Origin: Cystobacter fuscus
Lineage (GTDB): Bacteria; Myxococcota; Myxococcia; Myxococcales; Myxococcaceae
Direction: 5' to 3'
Length of the DNA stretch: 64,000 nt
NCBI RefSeq assembly: GCF_002305875.1
Contig: NZ_CP022098.1
Span: 9,672,001-9,736,000, forward strand
Part shown: positions 37,405-46,418 of the stretch, piece by piece
Numbering within the stretch: position 1 is the first letter of the stretch
How the letters are laid out: each line of letters begins with the position of its first letter
The notes under the pieces: generated by a model
What the model saw: only the letters and a program-made list of their open reading frames with translations
What the model was told of the DNA's origin: nothing
Databases searched by the model: none
Made by a program: the position numbers and the translations under genes

Positions 37405-38733
37405 ATGAAAACCGAAGACCTGGCGTTCCTCCGCTCCTTCTTCCGCGTGGTCACCGACCAACCCATCGAGTTCAAGGCGAGCGATACGAACCGCTACGTG
37501 CCGCTCTATGACACGCCGGAGCTGGCCCCGCATGACCCCGTCAAACTGCTGGCGCGGCCCATCCAGTTCGCCCTCGGGCAGAGCGTGCAACTCTTCTCGG
37601 GCTTCCGGGGGAGCGGCAAGAGCACCGAGTTGCACCGCCTTCGCAAGTACCTGAGCGAACAAGGCGACTACAAGGTCGTGCTGTGCGACATCGAGGACTA
37701 CATCAACCTGTCGCAGAGCGTCGACATCATCGACTTCCTCCTGGCGGTGGCTGGCGCCTTTGGAGACGCGCTCCAAAAAGAGGGCTTCCTCCCGGATGAT
37801 TCCTCGAAGGAAGGCTATTGGGAGCGCTTCACCTACTTCCTCAAGCGCACGGACCTCAAGGTCCCGGAGATGTCGACGGTAGGAATCAAGGTTGCCCTCA
37901 AAAGCGACCCTTCGTTCCGGGAGACGCTGCAGAAGCGCATGGCCGGACACCTGGGCGCGCTGGTCGAGGATGTCCGTACCTACGTCACGGGTTGCGTGAA
38001 GAAGGTCAAGGAGCGGCATGGCCCCGATACAGAGGTCGTGCTCCTGCTGGACTCGATGGAGCACATTCGCGGGACATCGACCAACGCGACGGCCGTCCAG
38101 GACTCGGTGGTGAACCTGTTCACCAGCCACAGCGACAAGCTCCATTTCGATCACCTGCATGTCGTCTACACGATCCCCCCCTACTTGAAGGTGCTGTACC
38201 CCAACCTGGGAACGCTCTACTCCCCGGGCGGAGTCCAGGTGCTACCCGCGTTGAAGGTGCGAGACAGCGAGAGAAATATCTTCCAACCGGGGCTCGACTT
38301 GTTGGAGCGGCTCATCTCCGCGCGAGGCGACTGGCAGCGACTGTTGGGCCCGGAGCGCGAGACGCTCGATCGGTTGAGCCTCCTGTCTGGCGGACACCTG
38401 CGCGACTTCCTGCGGTTGTTCTCTGAGATCATCCGCCGGGCCGATCGGCTGCCGGTGCCGGAAACCACCGTGGATGCGGCCATCGCCCAGGTCCGCACCG
38501 AGTTCCTCCCCATCGCCGACGCGGATGCGAAATGGCTCCACTTGATCGCCACCACACATGGGGTCGCGCTCCCCGACATCAAGCTGCTGCATGATCTCGC
38601 GCGCTATCTCGATACCCACCTCGCGCTCTACTACCGTAATGGAAACGAGTGGTACGACGTGCATCCACTCGTGCGCGACGTGGTGAAAGCTCAAGCGGAG
38701 GAAGCCACCAGGCGCCAGACGCAGTCCCACTGA
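37405..38733 (+). CDS. P-loop ATPase, STAND/AAA-like, with C-terminal winged-helix region
   Basis: The 442-residue product has Walker A GFRGSGKS (66-73) and Walker B VVLLLDSMEH (211-220). A distinctive N-terminus precedes the P-loop (residues ~20-60, EFKASDTNRYVPLYDTPEL), and the C-terminal part carries ALYYRNGNEWYDVHPLVRDVV, which looks like a winged helix-turn-helix. These features resemble signalling ATPases of the novel STAND class often found in conflict systems. It is followed after 19 bp by a TPR protein whose GC content is visibly lower, so the two probably form one module. Role not known. Confidence 0.75.
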   Translation: MKTEDLAFLRSFFRVVTDQPIEFKASDTNRYVPLYDTPELAPHDPVKLLARPIQFALGQSVQLFSGFRGSGKSTELHRLRKYLSEQGDYKVVLCDIEDYINLSQSVDIIDFLLAVAGAFGDALQKEGFLPDDSSKEGYWERFTYFLKRTDLKVPEMSTVGIKVALKSDPSFRETLQKRMAGHLGALVEDVRTYVTGCVKKVKERHGPDTEVVLLLDSMEHIRGTSTNATAVQDSVVNLFTSHSDKLHFDHLHVVYTIPPYLKVLYPNLGTLYSPGGVQVLPALKVRDSERNIFQPGLDLLERLISARGDWQRLLGPERETLDRLSLLSGGHLRDFLRLFSEIIRRADRLPVPETTVDAAIAQVRTEFLPIADADAKWLHLIATTHGVALPDIKLLHDLARYLDTHLALYYRNGNEWYDVHPLVRDVVKAQAEEATRRQTQSH

Positions 38734-38752
38734 CAGGGAGGCAGGGAACGCC

Positions 38753-40765
38753 ATGAAGCCCGGCACCGAAGCGGACATCGGCCCCGGAGGCGAAGCGGAG
38801 TGGCAGAGATTGCGGCGTCAGGTGGAACTGGCCGAGGGGTTCTGGCTGGGCTTCGTCTTTTCGCCTTCTCCGTTGTCATCAGGAGTGCTCCGTCGACGTA
38901 CAGAGCGACTCCTCCGCGGGCAGACACGCCGGTTGGCATCGCTCCATCCCGAAGCACCCCCGGACCTCCTGAGCGTGCTTCCCACCCTGTTCACCCCAGA
39001 ACTCGCGGATGCGGGATGTACATGGGTCGAAGCCCTGCACCTCGACCCGAGTGGTGGAGCAGCATGGCCATGGAAGGAGGCGTGGCTGGAACTGGTCTCT
39101 CGCATGAACGAGCGGCGTGATGCCTTGCGCAGGCACCTGCACGGAGGTCTCGTACTCGTCGCCTCTCCCGAGATGAAACCCTTCATACGGGACGCGGCTT
39201 CGGACCTCTGGTCCATTCGGGCGTTGGTAGTCGAACTTCCCCCCGTGGCGGAAAGGGAACCACGGGAGTCCTACCGGAACCAGGAGATTTTTTCAGCTCG
39301 GGCCGAGAGAGAAAAAAGCTCGGAGGCTGAAGCGCTCACGGAGTTCACTCTCGCCGAGTCGGAGCGACTTCTGGCGAAGTCATTCGTCGACGTCATAAAC
39401 AAGGTGGAGGTTTTGCATTCTCGGGCTGATGCGCTGCTTTCAGCCGGACGAACGGGCGAGGCCGTCGAAGCAGCTCGACAGGCACGGGAGCTGACCCTCA
39501 AGAGTACTCAGAGCGAGCCACTCCTACATGCGATGTCGCTCCAAAAACTCGCCCAGGCCGAAAGGGCGCATGGAGATCCGGCCGCAGCCGAAGAGCACTT
39601 GGAGCAGGCGGCCAAAGTCCTTGGGAATGGCAACAGCAGTTATCGCATACTGCTGATGGATGAGCTGTCAGACATTGCCATCTCCCGGGGCGATCTCGAT
39701 TCAGCCCTGACTGCCTACAAAGAATCGCTCGCCCTCACCCGCCAACTCCGCGCCACACAGGGCGATACCCCTGAAATCCTCCGGGCTCTCTCTGTATGCC
39801 TCCATAACGTGGGTGACGTTCAGCAGCGTCTCGGCCACCTTCCGTCCGCCAACGTTGCCTATGAGGAATCCCTCGTACTCACCCGCCAACTCCGCGCCAC
39901 CCTGGGTGATACCCCCGAAACCCTCCGTGCTCTGGCCATTTCCCTCGACAAGGTCGGGACCGTACAACAACGCCTGGGTAACTTTTCAGCTGCCAGCACG
40001 GCCTACGAGGAGTCCCTTGCTATCATCCGCCAACTCCGGGCCACCCTGGGCGATACCCCCGAAACCCTCCGCGATCTCTCCGTCTCGCTGAATCATCTGG
40101 GTAGCATACAGCGGCGTTTGGGCAACGTTGCATCTGCCAACACCATGTATGAAGAGTCCCTCGTCCTCCGTCACCAGCTTCGCGCCACCCTGGGTGACAC
40201 GCCTGAGACGCTAGCCGATCTATCCACTGCCCTCGATGGAGTGGGAAGTGCGCAAAGGCACCTGGGTAATTTTTCAACTGCCAGCGCCGCATACGACGAG
40301 GCCCTCTCGCTCCGTCGCCAGCTTCGCGCCACCCTGGGTGACACTCCTGAGACGCTGGCCGAGCTATGCATTGCCCTCGATAGAGTAGGAGACTTGCAGA
40401 AGCACTTGGGCAATCTTTCAACCGCCAGTGTCGCCTACAACGAGGCCCTCTCGCTCCGCCGCCAGCTTCACGCGGCCTTGGGAGATACACCCGAGGTTCT
40501 CCGTGGCCTTGGTATATCCCTCGATAGGTTAGGCTACGTCCAGATGCTTCTAGGCGATCTTACAACGGCAAGCGCATCCTATGAGGAAACCCTCACCCTC
40601 GCTCGCAAGCTCCGTGAACTCATGGGAGACATCCCACAAACCATTGAGGATCTCGCAGCATCCCTCAATAATGTCGCGAATATACGTCAAGTCCTTGGTG
40701 ATAAAAATGGCGCTGCACGCGCTTGGGAAGAAGCTCAAGTGCTTCGCAGCCAGTTAAAGGAATGA
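38753..40765 (+). CDS. TPR-repeat protein with unknown N-terminal domain, paired with the ATPase
   Basis: The 670-residue product's residues 1-190 form an alpha/beta domain (FWLGFVFSPSPLSSGVLRRR, then GLVLVASPEMKPFIRDAASDLWSIRALVVELPP) that I do not recognise; it may be an effector or adaptor for the upstream ATPase. Residues 313-648 are seven 48-residue units with the motif YEESLxLxRQLRATLGDTPETL, i.e. long TPR-type helical pairs. No signal peptide. Codon use is more AT-rich than in flanking genes, especially in the repeats, which suggests transfer or rapid evolution. Seven near-identical units suggest recent expansion. Confidence 0.75.
   Translation: MKPGTEADIGPGGEAEWQRLRRQVELAEGFWLGFVFSPSPLSSGVLRRRTERLLRGQTRRLASLHPEAPPDLLSVLPTLFTPELADAGCTWVEALHLDPSGGAAWPWKEAWLELVSRMNERRDALRRHLHGGLVLVASPEMKPFIRDAASDLWSIRALVVELPPVAEREPRESYRNQEIFSARAEREKSSEAEALTEFTLAESERLLAKSFVDVINKVEVLHSRADALLSAGRTGEAVEAARQARELTLKSTQSEPLLHAMSLQKLAQAERAHGDPAAAEEHLEQAAKVLGNGNSSYRILLMDELSDIAISRGDLDSALTAYKESLALTRQLRATQGDTPEILRALSVCLHNVGDVQQRLGHLPSANVAYEESLVLTRQLRATLGDTPETLRALAISLDKVGTVQQRLGNFSAASTAYEESLAIIRQLRATLGDTPETLRDLSVSLNHLGSIQRRLGNVASANTMYEESLVLRHQLRATLGDTPETLADLSTALDGVGSAQRHLGNFSTASAAYDEALSLRRQLRATLGDTPETLAELCIALDRVGDLQKHLGNLSTASVAYNEALSLRRQLHAALGDTPEVLRGLGISLDRLGYVQMLLGDLTTASASYEETLTLARKLRELMGDIPQTIEDLAASLNNVANIRQVLGDKNGAARAWEEAQVLRSQLKE
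39689..40696 (+). repeat. Seven tandem 144-bp coding repeats
   Basis: Seven in-frame 48-residue units start at 39689, 39833, 39977, 40121, 40265, 40409 and 40553. The central part (CGCCAACTCCGCGCCACCCTGGG and what follows) is nearly unchanged at DNA level in units 2-5, so the array is under recent expansion or gene conversion. The final unit and the tail are more diverged. Confidence 0.88.
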
Positions 40766-40892
40766 CCTTCCACGTCCATCAGTCCTGCCGACATATACTC
40801 CGTATACGGACGACAGGAGACAAGACAGGAGAAATACATTCACCAGCACTTCCACGATCACTGACGTCTGGAGACTCCCGCTGGGCATCAAA

Positions 40893-41678
40893 TCATGGCT
40901 TGGCAGATTGCGGCGGACGGCCCCCGCTCCGGTCCTTCGAAACTGGTGCGTAGCACTTGCCCTGGTACTCCGCCACGACATCCGCGCAGGGCGGCTTCTG
41001 AGCGAGTTCCATCCAACACCCGCCATTAATCTCCAGTTCAATGGATTTGGGCTTACAGGGTGCCGTTGCCTGATTGCGGAAGGGCCGCGAGGGCAATGGA
41101 TAGGAGAGAGTCACTGGGGCCCCTTCGTCCGCATTGATCAAGAATGGGGCATCTGTCTTGGATGACACCTCCAAGGGCGAGTCCGATACCAAGCGTCTTG
41201 GGTCCTCTGCGTTGCTCGACAAGAACAGCCAGACGCCCAGACCCAGCACGACCACGGCAAGGGCCACGGCGGACATCGCCGCCCGGAAGCGCCTCGTCCC
41301 ACGTTCTCGCGCGGCCCGCCGCACCGGGGGCTTCACAGCTCCCTTCAACAGGTGGGCTCGAGCCTGGGGATTGTCCTCCACGCACTGCACCGCGGTGGAC
41401 ATCATCACCAGGATGTCCGCCAGTTCCGTCAGGTCAAGAGCAGCGGGCGAGCGATCCACCATCACGGTGACGGAGGGGGCATTGGGCTGGCAGGAGAACC
41501 GCACATCCCAGGGCCCGTCTGGTTTCCATTCCACGCGATCCGATGGAAACAGAAGCAAGGCCGGACGCCCCGTCCCCGCATGCCAAGCCTCGTGGAGACG
41601 ACCCAGCCCAGGTTCCACCTCTTCGTACCTCTTCCCGAGGTGGAAGGGCCCCTGCCCCTCGTCCTTCTCGTCCGCCAT
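40893..41678 (-). CDS. Single-pass membrane protein of myxobacterial kinase-associated type
   Basis: The 261-residue product's N-terminal part (FHLGKRYEEVEPGLGRLHEAWHAGTGRPALLLFPSD, then VRFSCQPNAPSVTVMVDRSPAALDLTELADILVMM) resembles the cytoplasmic region of small proteins seen near myxobacterial Ser/Thr kinases. A basic stretch then leads to a membrane helix (about 133-153: AAMSAVALAVVVLGLGVWLFL) and an outer Cys-containing domain (APCKPK, GGCWMEL, PPCADVV, GKCYAP). The ATG at 41678 is preferred to GTG 41726. It converges on the ATPase/TPR module and no kinase is adjacent. Function unknown. Confidence 0.65.
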   Translation of the reverse strand: MADEKDEGQGPFHLGKRYEEVEPGLGRLHEAWHAGTGRPALLLFPSDRVEWKPDGPWDVRFSCQPNAPSVTVMVDRSPAALDLTELADILVMMSTAVQCVEDNPQARAHLLKGAVKPPVRRAARERGTRRFRAAMSAVALAVVVLGLGVWLFLSSNAEDPRRLVSDSPLEVSSKTDAPFLINADEGAPVTLSYPLPSRPFRNQATAPCKPKSIELEINGGCWMELAQKPPCADVVAEYQGKCYAPVSKDRSGGRPPQSAKP

Positions 41679-41817
41679 GTGCTGGCCCTCCGTGAATGTG
41701 CGCCTCACGTCCACCGGCTCGTGCACCGATGACGTGGGCGCCCACTGGAGCGGACTTGACTCCCCAAGTCAAGTCCTCTGACGGCTCCTGTTGGGTTGAG
41801 CGACACCGCCAGCGCCG

Positions 41818-42837
41818 CTACTTCTGCGCGGGAGAGCGGTTCTGGCCCTGGCGGTCCAACATCCAGCCCGGGTACTCGGCGGGGAGCGCCGAGACGGTCT
41901 CCAGCGCGGCGAGCTCCTCGGGCGAGAGCTTCAACTCGGGCGCCGCGAGGTTGTCCTCGAGCTGCTCGGCCGTCTTGGCGCCGATGACGATCGTCGTGAC
42001 GTGCGGCTGGTGCAGCAGCCACGCCAGCGCCACCCGCGCCACCGAGCTGGAATGCGCCTTGGCGATGCCATCCATCACGTCGATGACGGAGTAGGCCCGC
42101 TCCTGGTTCACCGGGGGGAAGTCGAACTGGAGGCGGCGAGCACCCTCGGGCCCCTGGGCTCCCCGGCGGTACTTGCCGCTCAGGAAACCACCCGCCAGCG
42201 GGCTCCACACCATCAAGCCCACCTGCTGATCCTTCATCAGGGGCACCAACTCCCGCTCCAGGTCCCTGCCCGCGATGCTGTAGTAGGCCTGCAACGACTC
42301 GAAGCGCGCGAGCCCCCGGTGCTCGCTGATGCCCAACGCCTTCATCAACTGCCAGGCCGCGAGGTTGGAGGCCCCGAGGTAGCGCACCTTGCCCTGACGC
42401 ACGAGGTCATCGAGCGCGCGCAATGTCTCATCAATGGGGGTGACGGCATCGAAACCATGAATCTGGTACAGGTCGATGTAGTCGGTGCCCAGCCGCTTCA
42501 AGCTGGCATGCACCGAGTCCATGATGTGTCCACGAGAGAGGCCGACCTCGTTGGCACCGGGACCCATGCGCCCGCGCACCTTGGTGGCAAGGACGACATC
42601 CTTGCGCCGCTCCCCCAGCGCCTTGCCGAGGATCTGCTCGGACAGGCCGTTGGAATAGACGTTCGCGGTGTCGAAGAAGTTGATGCCCGTGTCCAGGCAG
42701 CGGCCCACCAGCGCATCGGCCTCGGACTGGCCCTGGGTCCCGATGGCCTTGAACCAGCCCTCGCCGCCAAACGTCATCGCTCCGAAACACAGCTCCGACA
42801 CATACAGGCCCGTGCGGCCCAGCATCCGGTAGTTCAT
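41818..42837 (-). CDS. Aldo/keto reductase
   Basis: The 339-residue product is an NADPH-dependent oxidoreductase of the YhdN/potassium-channel-beta-like AKR group. Seen are MNYRMLGRTGLYVSELCFGAMTFGG, FFDTANVYSNGLSEQILGKAL (catalytic Asp and Tyr), VLATKV (Lys) and IDLYQIHGFDAVTPIDETLRALDDLVRQGKVRYLGASN (His). The ATG at 42837 lies 11 bases after GGAGG; an in-frame TTG nine bases upstream is less likely. Substrate unknown. Confidence 0.93.
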   Translation of the reverse strand: MNYRMLGRTGLYVSELCFGAMTFGGEGWFKAIGTQGQSEADALVGRCLDTGINFFDTANVYSNGLSEQILGKALGERRKDVVLATKVRGRMGPGANEVGLSRGHIMDSVHASLKRLGTDYIDLYQIHGFDAVTPIDETLRALDDLVRQGKVRYLGASNLAAWQLMKALGISEHRGLARFESLQAYYSIAGRDLERELVPLMKDQQVGLMVWSPLAGGFLSGKYRRGAQGPEGARRLQFDFPPVNQERAYSVIDVMDGIAKAHSSSVARVALAWLLHQPHVTTIVIGAKTAEQLEDNLAAPELKLSPEELAALETVSALPAEYPGWMLDRQGQNRSPAQK

Positions 42838-42915
42838 GTGCGTCAACCCCTCCAGGCAATGGGAGGGGCGTGACTTAACGCGTCCCTCCCTCCACCGCAG
42901 GGGTTTTCGGGCGCC

Positions 42916-44406
42916 CTACCCCTTACAGGGCAGGTACAGGCCGAGCTGGGCATCCACCTGCACGTAGATGCGCAGGAAGGAGGGATGCGGGTAGACGCCC
43001 GTCACCTCGGAGCGCAGCACCTGGCCGCGCACACAGCCCAGGCTGTCGTCGAAGGACACCTCGGTGGACAGCTTGTCCTTCACCGCCGCGAGCCGCTCGG
43101 AGACGTCCACCCGGAGCGCCTGCCGGGCCTGATCGCGGATGGACGCGTAGTCCAGGGCGAACTTGAGCTTCACCAGCTCGCTGGCCGTGCCCGGGGTGAT
43201 CTCCAGGTCCGGCACGGAGAGCTGGTTGTCGATGACATGGGGGTGTCCCGCGAAGAACAGCTCGCCGCCCACACCCACCGAGTAGTCCCCCACCCGGGCC
43301 CTACCCCCGAGGTTCATCCGGATGACCACCGTGTCATCCGAGGGGTAGACCTGGGGCTTCTCCATGTACAGCTCGGGGTTGGATTCGGAGAAGAACAGCC
43401 GCCCGTTCATGGAGGACTCGAGCGCCTTGGACAGCTCCTCGTAGCGCGCGGCCACGGGCACCACCACCTTGAAGGGACCCGAAGGCAGGGTGGAGACGTT
43501 CTGCAGCAAGGGCATGCGCACGTCGCTGGCCACGACGCCCCCGTCCGCCGGGGTTCCTCCATCTCCGGAGGAAGCGCCAACCACGTAGGTGGCCGGCTGC
43601 GCGGAGGCGTCCGGGGTGCCACTCGCGAGCCGGGTGTCCGTCCCGGCGTCGGGGGCCTGGGCGAGGCTGGCCACCGGGGTGCAGGGCAGCGTCACCGAGG
43701 GCATCACGACGATGCCGAGGTCCTTCTCGAAACCATCGGCGAGCACCGTGGGCGAGGCCTCCAGGTTGGTCACCTTCAGCTCGGCGCACGCCACCTGATC
43801 CCCCACGGGAATCTCGATGGGCCGGGCGAGCCGGGAGAAGGCGTTGGCCACCATCGGGCGCACGTCGAAGCGGAAGTCGTCGAGCGTCTTGCCCACGAGG
43901 CTCCGCAGCTTGTCCTCGATGGCCCGGTTGACGGTGTCCACCGGTCCGGAGGCCACCACCTGCACCTCGGTGGACTGCAGGAGCGCCTTGAAGTCGGCCG
44001 TCATGACCGGCTCGCCGGCGATGGTGAGGGAGATGGGCATCTGCCGCTCCCCGAGCATGTTGAAGCGCCCGAGGACATTGACGCCCACCACCACGCGGCC
44101 GCGATCGAACTTGAGCGTCACCGGCTCGCGCTGCCAGGTGTAGTGGATCTTCTGGCCCGCCAGCAGGTCGGCATCCCCCTCACCCGAGCGGGGCAGGCTC
44201 TCGGCCATCTTCCGGATGAGGGCCTCGCGGAAGATGGTGGCGTGGATGACGATGCGCGAGGGCGGAGGATCCGACACCGGCCGGCCCCCATTGGAGGCGG
44301 GCGGAGGTGGCTGGAGGCTCTGCGCCTCGAGACGGGGACCCCCACAGGACACGAGGGCAAGGGACGCGAGGAGCGCGGGAACGGGACGAAGGCGCGAACG
44401 AAGCAT
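42916..44406 (-). CDS. DUF4403 family lipoprotein
   Basis: The 496-residue product has a lipoprotein signal peptide ([20 protein letters not shown], Cys 21). The body ([23 protein letters not shown], then [29 protein letters not shown], then [21 protein letters not shown]) follows DUF4403, a family of unknown function whose repeated beta/helix pattern suggests a lipid-binding tubular fold. A Pro/Gly/Ser-rich insert with Thr/Asp near 290-330 interrupts the domain. Longer in-frame starts upstream would destroy the signal peptide. Confidence 0.75.
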   Translation of the reverse strand: MLRSRLRPVPALLASLALVSCGGPRLEAQSLQPPPPASNGGRPVSDPPPSRIVIHATIFREALIRKMAESLPRSGEGDADLLAGQKIHYTWQREPVTLKFDRGRVVVGVNVLGRFNMLGERQMPISLTIAGEPVMTADFKALLQSTEVQVVASGPVDTVNRAIEDKLRSLVGKTLDDFRFDVRPMVANAFSRLARPIEIPVGDQVACAELKVTNLEASPTVLADGFEKDLGIVVMPSVTLPCTPVASLAQAPDAGTDTRLASGTPDASAQPATYVVGASSGDGGTPADGGVVASDVRMPLLQNVSTLPSGPFKVVVPVAARYEELSKALESSMNGRLFFSESNPELYMEKPQVYPSDDTVVIRMNLGGRARVGDYSVGVGGELFFAGHPHVIDNQLSVPDLEITPGTASELVKLKFALDYASIRDQARQALRVDVSERLAAVKDKLSTEVSFDDSLGCVRGQVLRSEVTGVYPHPSFLRIYVQVDAQLGLYLPCKG

Positions 44407-44714
44407 GGGAAGCAAGGGCACGAGAAGTGCGGCCCGCACTATACCCCAACCGGCCGCCCCGGTTCCCAGCGGGACCCGAGGGCGGGCGGCACACGGGTCC
44501 CCCCTTCCGGCCTTCACGACGGAAGGGGCAGAATCCCCGCCCCCCTCGTTCCCCCCCGCTTCGCGGGCACCCCACCTTCAACTTTCCGTCTGGAAAGCCT
44601 TGGATGAAGCGGACGAAAGCAAGACGTACAGATGCGTCTTGTTTGTCTGAACAAGAAGTGTTTCATTTGTTCAGCCGTCCCCCCGCTGTTCTCCCGGAGA
44701 AGGAGCACGAGTCA
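44407..44714 (+). promoter_or_regulatory. 308-bp divergent intergenic region with three hairpins
   Basis: No gene is seen. Three perfect inverted repeats stand in tandem: CCCCTTCCG/CGGAAGGGG (44501-44509, 44520-44528), CAAGACG/CGTCTTG (44620-44626, 44635-44641) and CTGAACAA/TTGTTCAG (44647-44654, 44667-44674). The last two lie 41-95 bp before the kelch start and would fall in its promoter or 5' leader. They may be operators or RNA structures. No clear -10 or -35 was found. Confidence 0.5.
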
Positions 44715-46376
44715 ATGATTCCATCCGTGTTTCACGAGAGACGTTTGTCTGGAATAGCCAACCAGACCCTGGCGACCTGCGCCCTGTTGATCTCCACGGC
44801 GTGCGGAGGTGTCACCTCCACCGACAATGGCTTGACGGGTGAGTCCGTGACGCCTTCGTCGGTGAGCACCTCGTCCCGGAACCTGGCGGACGACGGCTGC
44901 TCGCCCGACGTGACGCCCCCCGTCGTGACATGCGATGCCTATGGCGGCGTGGTGGAGTGCGGCGGGTACATCGACGAGGTTCCCAACCTGCAGTACTCAG
45001 ACAACTGCTCCATTCAATACGTCTCGACATCCTACGCCTACAAGATGGTGGGAACCGTCTATACGGGAGCCGGCGTCTGGGACGGATTCAACAGCGCCAG
45101 TTGCACGACCGAATGGACGGTGGTCGATACCCTGCCGCCGGACATCTATCTGGAGGGCGGGGATATCACCATTCCCGCGGGCTCACCGTTCACCCCCCAG
45201 GAGGCCATTGCCCACGATGCCTGCATGCATGGCGGGCTGGGGTTCAGCTTCGTGACGGCCGAGGGCACGGTCAACACGAACGTTCCGGGCACCTATACGC
45301 TCACCTATTCGCTGACGGATCCCTCCGGCAACAAGGGCACCAAGACCCAGCGGGTGCACGTCGTCGCCACGACGCCGATCTCCGTCCCCACCGCCAACAC
45401 CCTTCAACCGCGGCTGCGGCACACCGCGACCCTGTTGCCCACGGGCCGGGTGCTCGTGCTCGGTGGCTACGGCCGCACCGCGGAGGAGTACGACCCCACC
45501 ACCAGGATCTGGTCGGCCGTGGGCAACCCCATCGCCACGCACCGCGCCCATACCGCCACCCCCCTGTACAACGGCACGGTGCTCGTCGCCGGAGGGGCCA
45601 GAGCCGGCTCCGCCAGCGTCGAGGAGCTGTACGAGCCCCTCCAGGGCGTGTGGTCCCCCACGGGACGGATGAGCACCCTGCGCTATGATCACACCGCCGT
45701 GGCGCTGTCCGATGGCAAGGTGCTGGTGGCGGGAGGCGGTACGGGGGAGAGCGCCGGTGGCGTGCTCGCCACGGCCGAGCTGTATGACCCGTCCACGCGC
45801 CAGTGGACCCTCACCGGCTCGCTCCTCACCGCTCGCCGCAACCACACCATGACCGTGCTGAGCGATGGCCGGGTGCTGGTCGCGGGGGGCACCGGGGCGG
45901 AAGGCCAATCCCTGGCGTCCGCGGAGCTCTACGATCCCTCCACCGGAACCTGGACGAGCGTGGCCGACCTGAGCACGGGCCGCTCCGCCCACACGGCCAC
46001 CCTGCTGGACAACGGGACGGTGCTGGTGGTGGGCGGCCTGACCGGGGACATGTACCTCGGTGTCACGGCGGAGCTGTTCAATCCCGCCACGTCCACCTGG
46101 TCCTCGGCGGGCACGCTGAACTCCCCACGCCGGGAGCACGCGGCCACGCTCGTGCACGGCAAGGTGCTGGTGACCGGTGGGTACCACACGCTGACGGGAA
46201 TCAGCGCCACCTCCGAGGTCTATGACCCGGCCACGAACACGTGGAACCTCGAGGCGTCACTGAACGTGGCCCGCTACAAGCACTCGGCCACGAAGCTCGA
46301 CGAGAAGACCGTGCTGCTGGTGGGAGGATACACCCCCCTCGAGTACAGCACGGCGGAACTCTACTCCTTCCCCTGA
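44715..46376 (+). CDS. Kelch-repeat lipoprotein with HYR/Ig-like domain
   Basis: The 553-residue product has a signal peptide with lipobox STAC (Cys 30). Residues ~60-225 form a Cys-containing Ig-like segment with [13 protein letters not shown] and [27 protein letters not shown] (HYR type). Seven kelch repeats follow ([16 protein letters not shown] pattern, each with YDPxTxxW), predicting a beta-propeller. It is probably an outer-membrane, surface-facing protein. No enzyme motif was seen. The coding strand changes at the next gene, so its partner is uncertain. Confidence 0.85.
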   Translation: MIPSVFHERRLSGIANQTLATCALLISTACGGVTSTDNGLTGESVTPSSVSTSSRNLADDGCSPDVTPPVVTCDAYGGVVECGGYIDEVPNLQYSDNCSIQYVSTSYAYKMVGTVYTGAGVWDGFNSASCTTEWTVVDTLPPDIYLEGGDITIPAGSPFTPQEAIAHDACMHGGLGFSFVTAEGTVNTNVPGTYTLTYSLTDPSGNKGTKTQRVHVVATTPISVPTANTLQPRLRHTATLLPTGRVLVLGGYGRTAEEYDPTTRIWSAVGNPIATHRAHTATPLYNGTVLVAGGARAGSASVEELYEPLQGVWSPTGRMSTLRYDHTAVALSDGKVLVAGGGTGESAGGVLATAELYDPSTRQWTLTGSLLTARRNHTMTVLSDGRVLVAGGTGAEGQSLASAELYDPSTGTWTSVADLSTGRSAHTATLLDNGTVLVVGGLTGDMYLGVTAELFNPATSTWSSAGTLNSPRREHAATLVHGKVLVTGGYHTLTGISATSEVYDPATNTWNLEASLNVARYKHSATKLDEKTVLLVGGYTPLEYSTAELYSFP

Positions 46377-46384
46377 TACGACGA

Positions 46385-46411
46385 GGGCGGCCCCGACGAG
46401 AGGGGCCGCCC
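46385..46411. terminator. Convergent terminator hairpin
   Basis: GGGCGGCCCC (46385-46394) and GGGGCCGCCC (46402-46411) form a perfect 10-bp stem around a 7-nt loop in the 42-bp gap between the kelch and di-heme genes. There is no T-tract, but the position suits a shared terminator. Confidence 0.6.
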
Positions 46412-46418
46412 TGGTCAA

